From Candidatus Opimibacter skivensis (GTDB taxonomy: Bacteria; Bacteroidota; Bacteroidia; Chitinophagales; Saprospiraceae): DNA of 24,355 nucleotides. The notes under the pieces were generated by a model. That model made no database searches. It was given only the letters and a program-made list of their open reading frames with translations, and had not been told where the DNA came from. Location: the NCBI GenBank assembly GCA_016721905.1, contig JADKHH010000005.1, positions 1-24,355 of the forward strand, written 5' to 3'. Positions within the stretch are counted from its first letter, which is position 1. Every line of letters begins with the position of its first letter. Of this stretch, positions 1 through 6,903 are shown piece by piece. Both the position numbers and the translations under genes were made by a program.

Positions 1-1
1 G

Positions 2-408
2 GACGACCGCACGCGCGTCATCGATACCCCTACCGGTGTCACTCTTTACCGAGGACTGCGCCCATTCTCCTTGACAAGAGCAAACCGAGGCCACTTATCT
101 CAATGTATCGATCATTCCGATGAATCTTTGGCTCTAATCACCATCACAGTCAATGGTGGCATCGCGTATGATTCATTTCGCATTTGTATCGGCCCCTATG
201 CCGGTTATCGCACAGAAAGTCATTCCTTGCTAAGGTTCATAATGTAAATGGCGATCAGGAAGTAGATAAAGAAAAGACAACTTCTACCTGAACAACTTCC
301 GTTATGGACTCAAGCCGCAGATGGGTACGCAAGTGACTGAATTCCTTACGTATGTATGATTTGAATCCGTTGTTTGCGAAAGTGGAAAGGCCGGATTTCC
401 AGATATGA
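2..408 (+). pseudogene. 3' end of an unidentified broken gene
   Basis: No single frame spans this stretch, but an apparent coding trace can be tiled across frames. Frame 2 is open from the window edge to the TAA at 244-246. A second frame carries KVHNVNGDQEVDKE (about 229-270). A third continues with FYLNNFRYGLKPQMGTQV (from 282). A final shift near 342-345 leads to YDLNPLFAKVERPDF and a TGA at 406-408. Each junction needs only a one-base change, two of them near short homopolymers, which matches the slips seen in genes further right. I do not recognise the protein family and assign no function. It could be a real gene damaged by sequence error, a decayed gene, or partly chance; the last third looks most protein-like. 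Confidence 0.3.
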
Positions 409-795
409 TAACGTTTGGGATTGTGCCTTAACTTAGGCCTTTGGCCTCATCTGACCCCCTACTCTCGATGCTTCGACCTGCTTTCCCGCTACCTCTTGCT
501 ACAGCCTCAGCAACCGGGGGACCAGATCGAACACTCATTAAAATAAACATGCTGAGCTTAGATTGTATCTAAGCTCGCGTACGATAGATCAATAAAAACA
601 CGTTCCAGGTAGAAGGCTGTAGCCGCTTGTAACGGCAGGTAAAAACTTACCATCTGGGTAATATCGTTCTTCCGAAACCCCGGGATGTTGAATAATGAAT
701 ATCGAATAACGAACAAGGAAGTAGAAAGTAAGTAAGAAGTTGAAGTAATAAGTTGAAGTAGAAAGAAGACATTTACATTTTAAACCAAAACAATC
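409..795. other. Intergenic, no gene seen; one clear hairpin
   Basis: No convincing coding sequence. A perfect 9-bp stem with a 5-base loop lies at 554-576 (GAGCTTAGA / TCTAAGCTC) with no T-run, so it is not a typical terminator. The words GTTCTTCCGAAACC (666-679) and TGAATATCGAATAA (696-709) recur further right, the second in inverted form near 1710-1723. The stretch 719-770 is purine-rich and built from variants of GAAGTTGAAGTA. It runs directly up to the start of the broken gene at 796. Confidence 0.5.
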
Positions 796-1140
796 ATGAC
801 TTTAAAAGCAACTAAAATCCTGACAGCCTTAATGATAATCATTGTATTGTCGTCATTTACAAACAAGAATCCTCAGAGTTTATCGGAACATATAGTGTTT
901 CTGAAACAGATCCTGCAAATTACATTGACCATCAATGCTGACCACACATTTACGTGCCAGGACTTTTTCAGCGCCTGTGAAAAATTGATGTGAAGGTAAT
1001 TGGACGATGAAAGGTCAAAAGTAATCTTGCAGGACAATAATTCCGGTGTAAAATTCCACGATGGTGGTCTTTGATGACAATGGGCAGGTTGCGAAATCAC
1101 GGAAGGGGCTTTCGTTTTACAGGTTGTGTAAGATAAATAG
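796..1140 (+). pseudogene. Small secreted beta-rich protein, broken by several one-base slips
   Basis: The ATG at 796 opens a hydrophobic signal-peptide-like start (residues 1-22, ending near LSSF). The rest is recovered only by changing frame: FIGTYSVSETDPANYI (about 879-926), LTINADHTFT (925-954), then SAP-V-K, IDVK, GNWTMKGQK, VILQDNNSGVKFH, and finally FDDNGQVAKSRKGLSFYRLCKI ending near the TAG at 1138-1140. The pattern of 'DGTFT', 'GNWTLKGNKV' and 'SRKGLTFYR' resembles a short secreted lipocalin-like or copper-resistance-like beta-barrel seen in Bacteroidota hypothetical proteins; that family assignment is from memory. Most junctions fall in runs of A or T (for example TTTTT at 962-966 and AAAAA near 979-984). 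About 110 residues when repaired. Either a pseudogene or a real gene with poor consensus sequence. Confidence 0.5.
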
Positions 1141-1154
1141 CGAAAAACATTGCC

Positions 1155-1313
1155 CGTTCAAGTCTCCAGACTTGAATGTAATATGTTGCTCGTCTCCTGA
1201 CGAGCGGGGTAGATCCCCGGTTTTGCCCTCGTCCATTGCCGCTTCGCCAATTCCCTGATCCCTTCGTGCTTTCAATCACTCGTTTCTGTGAAACGTTGTT
1301 CTTCCGAAACCCT
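1155..1313. repeat. Long direct repeat, copy 1 (two-hairpin head)
   Basis: The head has two stem-loops: TTCAAGTCT/AGACTTGAA at 1157-1176 and GCTCGTC/GACGAGC at 1188-1205, joined by TGTAATATGTT. It is followed by GGGGTAGAT, CTCGTCCATTGC, AATTCCCTGATCC, TCGTTTCTGTGAAACG and GTTCTTCCGAAACCC. The same ordered words recur in copy 2 at 1351-1507, and the final word also occurs at 666-679. The head alone recurs at 6309-6364. Confidence 0.7.
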
Positions 1314-1350
1314 GACAGTCGAAAATCAAAATCCTATATTTCAAACTGTC

Positions 1351-1507
1351 TGTTCAAGTCTCCTTGACTTGAATGTAATATGTTGCCTCGTCTCCGGACG
1401 AGCGGGGTAGATTCATTTTTGCCTCGTCCATTGCTTAAGCCAGCCCAATTCCTGATCCCCGTGTTTCCAATCCTTCGTTTCTATGAACATCGTTCTTCCG
1501 AAATCCA
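1351..1507. repeat. Long direct repeat, copy 2 (two-hairpin head)
   Basis: Same order of words as copy 1: first hairpin at 1353-1373 (TTCAAGTC/GACTTGAA), second at 1387-1402 (CTCGTC/GACGAG), then GGGGTAGAT, CTCGTCCATTGC, CAATTCCTGATCC, TCGTTTCTATGAA and GTTCTTCCGAAATCC. It differs from copy 1 by scattered substitutions and indels, so the copies are not recent. Confidence 0.7.
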
Positions 1508-1627
1508 GGGAATGATGCTGAAATGAATAAGGAGCAAGGAATAACGAATAAGGAAGTTGAACCAAGAAGTTGAAGTAGGAATAGTTGAGGCAGCAAACCA
1601 CTAAAAATATATAATCCTTTCTCACTT

Positions 1628-1694
1628 CGATATTCAACTTTGCCTTCTCACTTGATATTCTTTTTCTTGATATTCGATATTCAACTTTGCCTTC
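1628..1694. repeat. Short direct repeats CGATATTCAACTTTGCCTTC
   Basis: Two exact 20-base copies lie at 1628-1647 and 1675-1694, with related fragments (TTGATATTC, TTATTCGATATTCAAT) between and after them. Reverse-complement fragments occur upstream at 696-709 and in the purine-rich block at 1520-1580. Confidence 0.65.
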
Positions 1695-2196
1695 CTACTT
1701 CGATACTCCTTATTCGATATTCAATCGGATTCTCCATTACTCGTTTCTGCGAGACATATTACAAACGCCTAAAGACATTAAGGAGAAAAGGGCATAAAAC
1801 CTACCTCCCCACCTTACTCTACCAGATCATTCAAAGACTTAAATCTGTCCTCTTCAGCAGGGTATCGAGATACATATCACCGCACACCAAAAATCACGAT
1901 CATATTTCTTTTCAATAGTGGCCACAAACGTATCACCTCTCTTTTCGCGTAACTCACCATCGCATTCCGGCTCCGGTCACCACGCATTCCAGTTTTATTC
2001 GTTTTCATGACATATAGAATTTAATGGTTAACGACCTTTTTCAACTTGATGCGCTGGACAAAAGTTCATCAGGATGGAATGATCTTGCTCTTCCAGGGAT
2101 ATGACCCATGTTCATTCGATTGAAGCACCTCCATAAATACAAATCGACCCCTCCCTTGCTCAATTCTTCCCTTGATCCTTTACCCCCTACCCAGAG

Positions 2197-2340
2197 CGGC
2201 CCGCAAGTGTAGCACCCCTCCAAACACATCCGGCCCTGCAGGTGTGCCACACTCACCAGCCCCTACACCCCATGAAACAGATCGGCCCCAAGTGTAGCAC
2301 ACCCTCAAAACACATCCGGCGCTGCAGGTGTGCCACACTC
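2197..2340. repeat. Duplicated 58-bp unit with internal inverted repeat
   Basis: Copies at 2197-2254 and 2283-2340 differ at only a few bases. Each carries AAGTGTAGCAC near its left end and GTGCCACACT at its right end, which can pair as an imperfect stem, with ACACATCCGG and CTGCAGGTGTG between. Around them the pyrimidine-rich phrase CTAAATACAAATC...CCTTGCTC also occurs twice (about 2132-2162 and 2395-2432). The block lies just before sdhC and might affect its expression, but the sequence alone does not show this. Confidence 0.65.
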
Positions 2341-2475
2341 CCCACCCGCCCTATGCTCTCTGCCCTATGCCCTAACTTGCAATTTAGACCCCCCTCTAAA
2401 TACAAATCAACTTCCTCCTTTCCCCCTTGCTCCTTTCCTCCCTACCGTTGCCTCCAATAATTGCATCCCCTACGC

Positions 2476-2482
2476 TATCTTG
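2476..2482 (+). promoter_or_regulatory. Possible -7 box for sdhCAB
   Basis: TATCTTG is one T short of the Bacteroidota TAnnTTTG box, and T-run slips are common in this window. It lies 27 bases before the proposed sdhC start, and a TTG at 2448-2450 could act as the -33 element. Weak on its own. Confidence 0.25.
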
Positions 2483-2508
2483 CAGGTCCTTTACACAGCA
2501 GATCTATT

Positions 2509-3194
2509 ATGAACTGGATATCCCGCTTCCTTACCTCTTCCTGGGACAGAAAGTGATCATGAGCCTCACCGGCATCTTCCTGATCCTCTTCCTCATCGTC
2601 CACATGTCCGGCAACCTGCAGCTCCTCGCGGACGACGGCGGCCGGTCCTTCAATATCTACGCGGCTTTTATGTCCGAAAACCCCTTTATCAGGGTCATTT
2701 CTATCGGCCTCTATGCCAGCATCCTCCTACACGCCATCCAGGGTATCGCCCTGGCCCTGGCCAATCGCAAAGCCAAAGGCGGTAAATACGCCCACGGCAA
2801 AGTCGCCGGCGCTACCTGGGCCTCCAAAAACATGGCCCTCCTCGGCATCCTGATCTTCGCCTTCCTGTGCCTCCACATGGCCGACTTCTGGGTCAAGATG
2901 CGCTTTACCGACTCACTCACCATGGTCACCTACGCCGGCCACGACGAAGCCGTGCAGGATATCTACAGCCGCGTCAACGTCGCCTTCCAGGAGTTATGGC
3001 TGGTCGCCGTCTACCTCATCGGCGTCACCGCCCTGTGCCTCCACCTGATCCACGGCTTCCAGAGCGCCTTCCAGACGCTAGGACTCACACACAAGAAATA
3101 TACCCCGCTGATCAATGCCCTCGGCTGGATCTACTCAATCGCGATCTGTGCGGGCTTCGCCATCATGCCATTGTATCATTACTTTCTCCGCTAA
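2509..3194 (+). CDS. sdhC: Succinate dehydrogenase cytochrome b subunit, b558 type (one frameshift near the start)
   Basis: Membrane anchor of complex II; it carries haem b and passes electrons from SdhB to the quinone pool. The repaired protein is about 228 residues with five hydrophobic segments, the usual form of the single-subunit diheme type. Histidines in IVHMSGN, LLHAIQG, LHMADFW and LHLIHGF are the likely haem ligands. The C-terminal part HGFQSAFQTLG...KKYTPLI is typical. The true start is very probably ATG 2509 (MNWISRFLTSS), the expected N-terminus. That frame hits a stop unless one base is added near 2540, where TTCCTGGG would become TTCCCTGGG and give SSLGQK. Read without repair, the long frame opens from an upstream ATG at 2427 inside low-complexity DNA. 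First gene of sdhCAB, 47 bp before sdhA. The identification is firm; the slip is probably a sequence error. Confidence 0.9.
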
Positions 3195-3241
3195 GCCCCC
3201 GAATCCATCAAATCCGAATCATCCTCTAGAAATACATCAAC

Positions 3242-5243
3242 ATGAAAATATTAGATGGTAAAGTTCCTCCCGGCCCTATCGCCACCAAATGGGAAGAGTA
3301 TAAAGCCACAATCCCCCTCGTGTCCCCCAACAACAAACTCCGCCTCGATGTGATCGTAGTCGGCACCGGTCTCGCCGGCGCTGCTGCAGCTGCTTCCCTC
3401 GGCGAACTGGGGTATAACGTCAAGTGCTTTACGTTCCATGACAGCCCACGCCGCGCGCATAGCATCGCAGCACAGGGAGGTATCAACGCCGCTAAGAATT
3501 ATCAAAATGACGGCGATAGTATACACCGTCTCTTCTACGATACAGTCAAAGGTGGCGACTACCGCGCCCGCGAAGCAAACGTCCATCGCCTCGCCGAATG
3601 CTCTACCGATATCATAGATCAGTGTGTAGCTCAAGGCGTCCCCTTCGCACGTGAATACGGAGGCCTCCTCGAAAACCGCTCCTTCGGTGGTGTGCAGGTA
3701 TCACGTACTTTCTACGCACGCGGCCAGACAGGCCAACAATTTTTACTTGGCGCTTACCAGGCGCTGTCACGCCAGATCGCACTCGGTACAGTACAGATGT
3801 ACAACCGCCACGAAATGATGGACGTCGTCCTCGTCGATGGAAAAGCAAGAGGCATCATCGCCCGCAATCTCCTCACCGGCGATCTCGAACGTCATAGCGC
3901 ACATTGCGTGATCATGGCCACCGGCGGATACGGCAATGTATTTTACCTCTCGACCAATGCCATGGGCTGCAATGTCTCCGCTGCATGGCGCGCTGTCAAA
4001 CAAGGTGCCCTCATGGCCAATCCTTGTTTCACACAGATCCACCCGACCTGCATCCCGGTATCCGGCGACTACCAAAGTAAACTCACCCTGATGTCCGAAT
4101 CATTGCGTAACGACGGACGTATCTGGGTGCCCAAATCAAAAAGAAGATGCAGCAGCTATCCGCTCCGGCAAGAAGAAAGCAATCGAGCTGAAAGAAGAAG
4201 AGCGCGATTATTTCCTCGAGCGCCGCTATCCTGCCTTCGGGAATCTTGTACCTCGTGACGTTGCATCACGTGCAGCGAAAGTTGCGTGCGATGAAGGTTA
4301 TGGTGTCAATGCAACCGGCCTTGCTGTCTATCTTGATTTCGAAGCAGCAATCCAGCGCTATGGTAAGCAAGAAGCCAACAACCAGGGCAATCATACTCCC
4401 GATGCCGCCACTGTGCGTAAGCTAGGTGAAGCCAAAGTCGCAGAACTCTACGGCAATCTCTTCGAGATGTACGAAAAGATTACCGGCGACAATCCATACA
4501 AGACACCAATGATGATTTATCCGGCTATCCATTATACGATGGGCGGCTTGTGGGTAGACTATAATCTGGAAACCAATATCCCTGGTTTGTTTGCACTGGG
4601 CGAATGCAACTTCTCTGATCACGGTGCTAACCGTCTCGGTGCAAGCGCACTCATGCAAGGACTTGCTGATGGATATTTTGTGATCCCTTACACTGTTGGT
4701 ATTTTCTTGTCAAACGAAATACGCACACCTAAATTCAATCCGGACGGACCTGAATTTAAAGCAACCGAGAAAGCTGTAGATGATCGTCTCAAGGCGTTGA
4801 TGAATGTCAAAGGCAATGAGTCTGTGGAAAATTTCCACCGTCGCCTCGGCCGTATCATGTGGGATTATTGCGGTATGGCACGTAATGCAGAAGGTTTGAA
4901 CAAAGCACTTGGTCTCATCCGTGAGCTACGCGAAGAGTTTCACAAAAATGTCTTCGTCCCCGGCAGTGACCGCGATTTCAATCCCGAACTGGAAAAAGCA
5001 TACCGCGTCGCCGACTTCATGGAGATGGGCGAATTGATGGTGATGGATGCCCTCGACCGCAACGAATCCTGCGGCGGCCATTTCCGCGAAGAATACACCG
5101 TTGACAACGAAGCCCTGCGCAATGATGAGGAATATGCCTACGTAGCTGCATGGGAATGGACTGACACGAATACACCCCCGACCTTGCACAAGGAGCCGTT
5201 GAAATTTGAAAACGTAGAATTGAAAACACGATCATATAAATAA
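3242..5243 (+). CDS. sdhA: Succinate dehydrogenase flavoprotein subunit (one frameshift)
   Basis: Oxidises succinate to fumarate on covalently bound FAD in complex II. Repaired length is about 666 residues, normal for this branch. Visible parts: the FAD-binding GTGLAG (residues 41-46); H73 in RAHSIAAQGG, the expected covalent FAD histidine; MATGGYGNVF; QIHPTC with H267; and SESLRNDGR with R289, the expected proton-shuttle arginine. After the break come RDYFLERRYPAFGNLVPRD, HYTMGG, and LGECNFSDHGANRLGASAL. The break is in the A5 run at 4138-4142: removing one A joins WVPK to KEDAAAIRSGKKKAIELKEE with no residue lost. Taken literally, the first frame ends at 4258 and the C-terminal half has no good start. 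The core role of the gene argues for a sequence error. sdhB follows after 78 bp that contain a large palindrome. Confidence 0.93.
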
Positions 5244-5252
5244 ATCACATTT

Positions 5253-5302
5253 TTTTTTCGAATGTAGAGACGCGATTAATCGCGTCTCTACATTCGAAAA
5301 AA
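5253..5302. repeat. 50-bp perfect palindrome between sdhA and sdhB
   Basis: Perfect dyad centred between 5277 and 5278. The central 28 bp is GTAGAGACGCGATT plus its reverse complement; the flanks TTTTTTCGAAT / ATTCGAAAAAA extend the symmetry. The core is identical to those at 12472-12529 and 21702-21759. As RNA it would form a very strong hairpin with a U-tract on its upstream side and an A-run after it; this could lower sdhB expression or protect the sdhCA message. Confidence 0.9.
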
Positions 5303-5321
5303 TGCAGAAAATCATAGACAC

Positions 5322-6077
5322 ATGAGTGCAATGAAACTAACCCTCCATATCTGGCGCCAGCGTCATGCCAATGACACCGGTACATTCGAAACGCATGTCG
5401 TGGATGCCAATGAGCACATGTCTTTTCTCGAGATGCTCGATGTCCTCAACCAGACATTGATTGAGCAGAAGAAAGAACCTGTGGCATTCGAGCACGATTG
5501 CCGCGAAGGTATCTGCGGTGCCTGCAGTATGGTGATCAATGGCCGTCCGCATGGGCCTTTAGGTGGCACGACTGCTTGTCAGTTGCACATGCGCCACTTC
5601 CAGAATGGCGATCATATATGGGTAGAACCATTCCGCGCGAAGGCATTCCCCGTCATCCGAGACCTGGTTGTGGATCGTGGTTCATTCGACCGCATCATCC
5701 AGGCCGGTGGATTTGTGTCTGTCAATACTGGTGCTGCCGTTGATGGCAATACGATTCCGATCGAAAAAGATCTTGCCTCACAATCTATGGATGCCGCTGC
5801 CTGCATAGGCTGTGGCGCCTGCGTTGCAGCATGTCCTAATGGATCTGCCATGCTCTTTACCGCCGCTAAAGCCTCACATCTCGGCCTCCTCCCACAAGGC
5901 GAAGTGGAGAATGCACGTCGTGTACAAGCTATGGTACACCAGCATGATAAGGAAGGTTTCGGCCGCTGCTCGAACACCTATGCCTGCGAGGCAGAATGCC
6001 CTAAGGAAATCTCCGTATCAAATATCGCAAGGTTGAATCGGTGGTATTTGAAGAGCAGTTTGACAAGCAATGTGTAG
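5322..6077 (+). CDS. sdhB: Succinate dehydrogenase iron-sulfur subunit
   Basis: Electron-transfer subunit of complex II, 251 residues and intact. All three clusters are visible. The [2Fe-2S] ligands are C60, C65 and C68 in CREGICGACS and C86 in TTACQLH. The [4Fe-4S] ligands are C161, C164 and C167 in CIGCGACVAACP, with C171 starting the set shared with the [3Fe-4S] cluster. The last ligands are C216 (RCSN), C222 and C226 (ACEAECP). The cytochrome b-facing C-terminus ends NIARLNRWYLKS. Start taken at ATG 5322; ATG 5331 (MKLTLHIW) is equally possible and closer to common family starts. Last gene of sdhCAB; its TAG stop merges into a tandem repeat. Confidence 0.95.
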   Translation: MSAMKLTLHIWRQRHANDTGTFETHVVDANEHMSFLEMLDVLNQTLIEQKKEPVAFEHDCREGICGACSMVINGRPHGPLGGTTACQLHMRHFQNGDHIWVEPFRAKAFPVIRDLVVDRGSFDRIIQAGGFVSVNTGAAVDGNTIPIEKDLASQSMDAAACIGCGACVAACPNGSAMLFTAAKASHLGLLPQGEVENARRVQAMVHQHDKEGFGRCSNTYACEAECPKEISVSNIARLNRWYLKSSLTSNV

Positions 6078-6144
6078 CTTATGAGCTTATGAGCTTATAG
6101 GTTGATGTGTTGATAGGTTGATGTGTTGATAGGTTGATGTGTTG
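6075..6144. repeat. Tandem repeats starting at the sdhB stop codon
   Basis: From the TAG stop at 6075 the sequence runs TAGCTTATGAGCTTATGAGCTTATAG, three near-copies of an 8-base unit. It then passes into three exact copies of the 16-base unit ATAGGTTGATGTGTTG (6097-6112, 6113-6128, 6129-6144), after which it decays. Nearly every unit contains TAG or TGA. Confidence 0.8.
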
Positions 6145-6189
6145 ATGGGCTTCTATGTTTATGGGCTTAGTAGATTAATAATCCGCTCG

Positions 6190-6364
6190 TTTAAGTCTCT
6201 GTCTTAAATACTACCGTTCGTTCATGTCTCTGACTTGAATGCAATATGTTACTCGTCTCCCACAGTCTCTTAAATCTCGTTCGTTTAAGTCTCTGATTTA
6301 AATGTATCCCGTTCGTTCAAGTCTCCTGACTTGAATGCAATATGTTGCTCGTCTCCAGACGAGC
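6190..6364. repeat. Cluster of two-hairpin repeats with compensatory changes
   Basis: Four first-hairpin variants follow one another: 6190-6208 (TTTAAG/CTTAAA), 6221-6239 (TTCATGTC/GACTTGAA), 6284-6302 (TTTAAGTC/GATTTAAA) and 6316-6335 (TTCAAGTC/GACTTGAA), each usually preceded by CGTT. The last is followed by TGCAATATGTT and the second hairpin at 6347-6364 (GCTCGTCT/AGACGAGC). The second unit has only half of that hairpin (ACTCGTCTCC, 6251-6260). Changes on one side of the stem tend to be matched on the other. Confidence 0.75.
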
Positions 6365-6616
6365 GGGTAGGATTCATCTTGAGTCTGGCAACTTCGAGTC
6401 TGGTATCTGGCGTCCCCTTATTTATCTCTCCATGCTCCCTGCTCCTTGCTCCTTGCTCTTGAGAGTCTGGCGTCTGCGAGTCTGGCATCTAAAGTCTATT
6501 ATTCTCCATTCAAGTCCCCTTCAGGGGCCGAAGGAGCAGCGGGAGGACTTAGGGGCAAAACGCTTATGCATTTTATCCTCAAGCATCATCTTCCCTGAAA
6601 CAAAACTCAAATCATC
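6365..6616. other. Intergenic low-complexity DNA
   Basis: No gene is supported. The phrase GAGTCTGGC plus ATCT or GTCT recurs at about 6380-6410 and 6461-6490, and TGCTCCTTGCTCC at 6431-6460. One frame stays open across this DNA and beyond (6342-6686), but its sequence follows the repeats and it was not called. Confidence 0.45.
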
Positions 6617-6808
6617 ATGCGTTTCTTCGGAGCATTTATCGCGATCGTGGGCTTATTGTCCATCGTACTACCCTATGCGGGCATGAATTTTATGTTTCTC
6701 AACTGGGTCAATAATTGGGGCCCTGGTGTGTCGTGGGCCATACGTGGAGGCCTTGTGGTACTCGGGCTCATCATGTACATCGCCGGCAAGCCGTCTGACC
6801 GGGAATAA
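6617..6808 (+). CDS. Small two-helix membrane protein
   Basis: A 63-residue protein with two hydrophobic segments (about residues 3-22 and 40-57) joined by a short aromatic stretch NFMFLNWVNNWGPG, ending in a charged tail KPSDRE. No catalytic motif and no family recognised; small proteins of this shape are common and usually lack a known role. It is the only believable frame in the gap between sdhB and the metallo-beta-lactamase gene. Its TAA (6806-6808) lies inside the left arm of a 25-bp inverted repeat. The start at ATG 6617 follows CAAAACTCAAATCATC, with no clear ribosome binding site. Confidence 0.6.
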   Translation: MRFFGAFIAIVGLLSIVLPYAGMNFMFLNWVNNWGPGVSWAIRGGLVVLGLIMYIAGKPSDRE

Positions 6809-6855
6809 CGCAGGGTAGAGTCAAGGCAGGCCTTGACTCTACCCTGCGTTATTCC
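6802..6855. terminator. Large inverted repeat, 25-bp perfect arms
   Basis: Left arm 6802-6826, loop CAGG, right arm 6831-6855, no mismatch. The left arm includes the last codon and stop of the membrane protein. The central 28 bp (6815-6842) begins GTAGAG and ends CTCTAC, like the other palindromes here, but its inside is different (TCAAGG...CCTTGA). It could end transcription or stabilise the 3' end, although only a short T-poor tail follows. Confidence 0.7.
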
Positions 6856-6880
6856 TTTGTCCCTGCTTCTACCTATCTTG

Positions 6881-6900
6881 CCTTGATCTAACAATCAAGG
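6881..6900 (+). promoter_or_regulatory. Leader hairpin next to the metallo-beta-lactamase start
   Basis: CCTTGAT, loop CTAACA, ATCAAGG: a perfect 7-bp stem ending three bases before the ATG at 6904. Its right arm holds the only purine-rich AAGG near the start, so folding would hide a possible ribosome binding site. A TATCTTG just upstream (6874-6880) resembles a -7 box. Confidence 0.4.
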
Positions 6901-6903
6901 CAT

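Larger units (their letters stand above)
1141..2475. other. Long repeat-rich region without genes
   Basis: About 1.3 kb with open frames only in low-complexity DNA; none encodes a believable protein. It contains two copies of a long direct repeat (1155-1313 and 1351-1507), a purine-rich then pyrimidine-rich block of short words (1520-1730), an apparently plain stretch (1740-2040), and a C-rich block with a duplicated 58-bp unit (2197-2340) that leads into the sdh operon. Open frames on either strand here (for example 1640-1918) are made of repeated TTCGATATTCAACTTTGCC-like words and were not called. Confidence 0.55.

Noticed and set aside
409..795. tRNA or structured RNA gene
   Set aside because: Only one 9-bp hairpin is clear; no cloverleaf, no T-loop GTTCGA-type box in the right position, and no other recognised RNA fold.
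1640..1918. 92-residue open frame on the plus strand
   Set aside because: Its first third is the translated form of repeated TTCGATATTCAACTTTGCC-type words, it has no family marks, and it lies in a repeat-rich gap.
2427..2508. Upstream extension of sdhC (start at 2427)
   Set aside because: These 27 codons translate pyrimidine-rich low-complexity DNA. The ATG at 2509 gives the expected SdhC N-terminus after a one-base repair.
5253..5302. Ordinary Rho-independent terminator splitting sdhA from sdhB
   Set aside because: The same core occurs at three places with different flanks, the dyad is far longer than needed, and an A-run rather than a T-run follows on the plus strand; an effect on sdhB expression remains possible.
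6075..6364. CRISPR array
   Set aside because: Repeats are short, tandem or variable, without uniform 20-50 bp repeats separated by unique spacers of constant size, and there are no cas genes.
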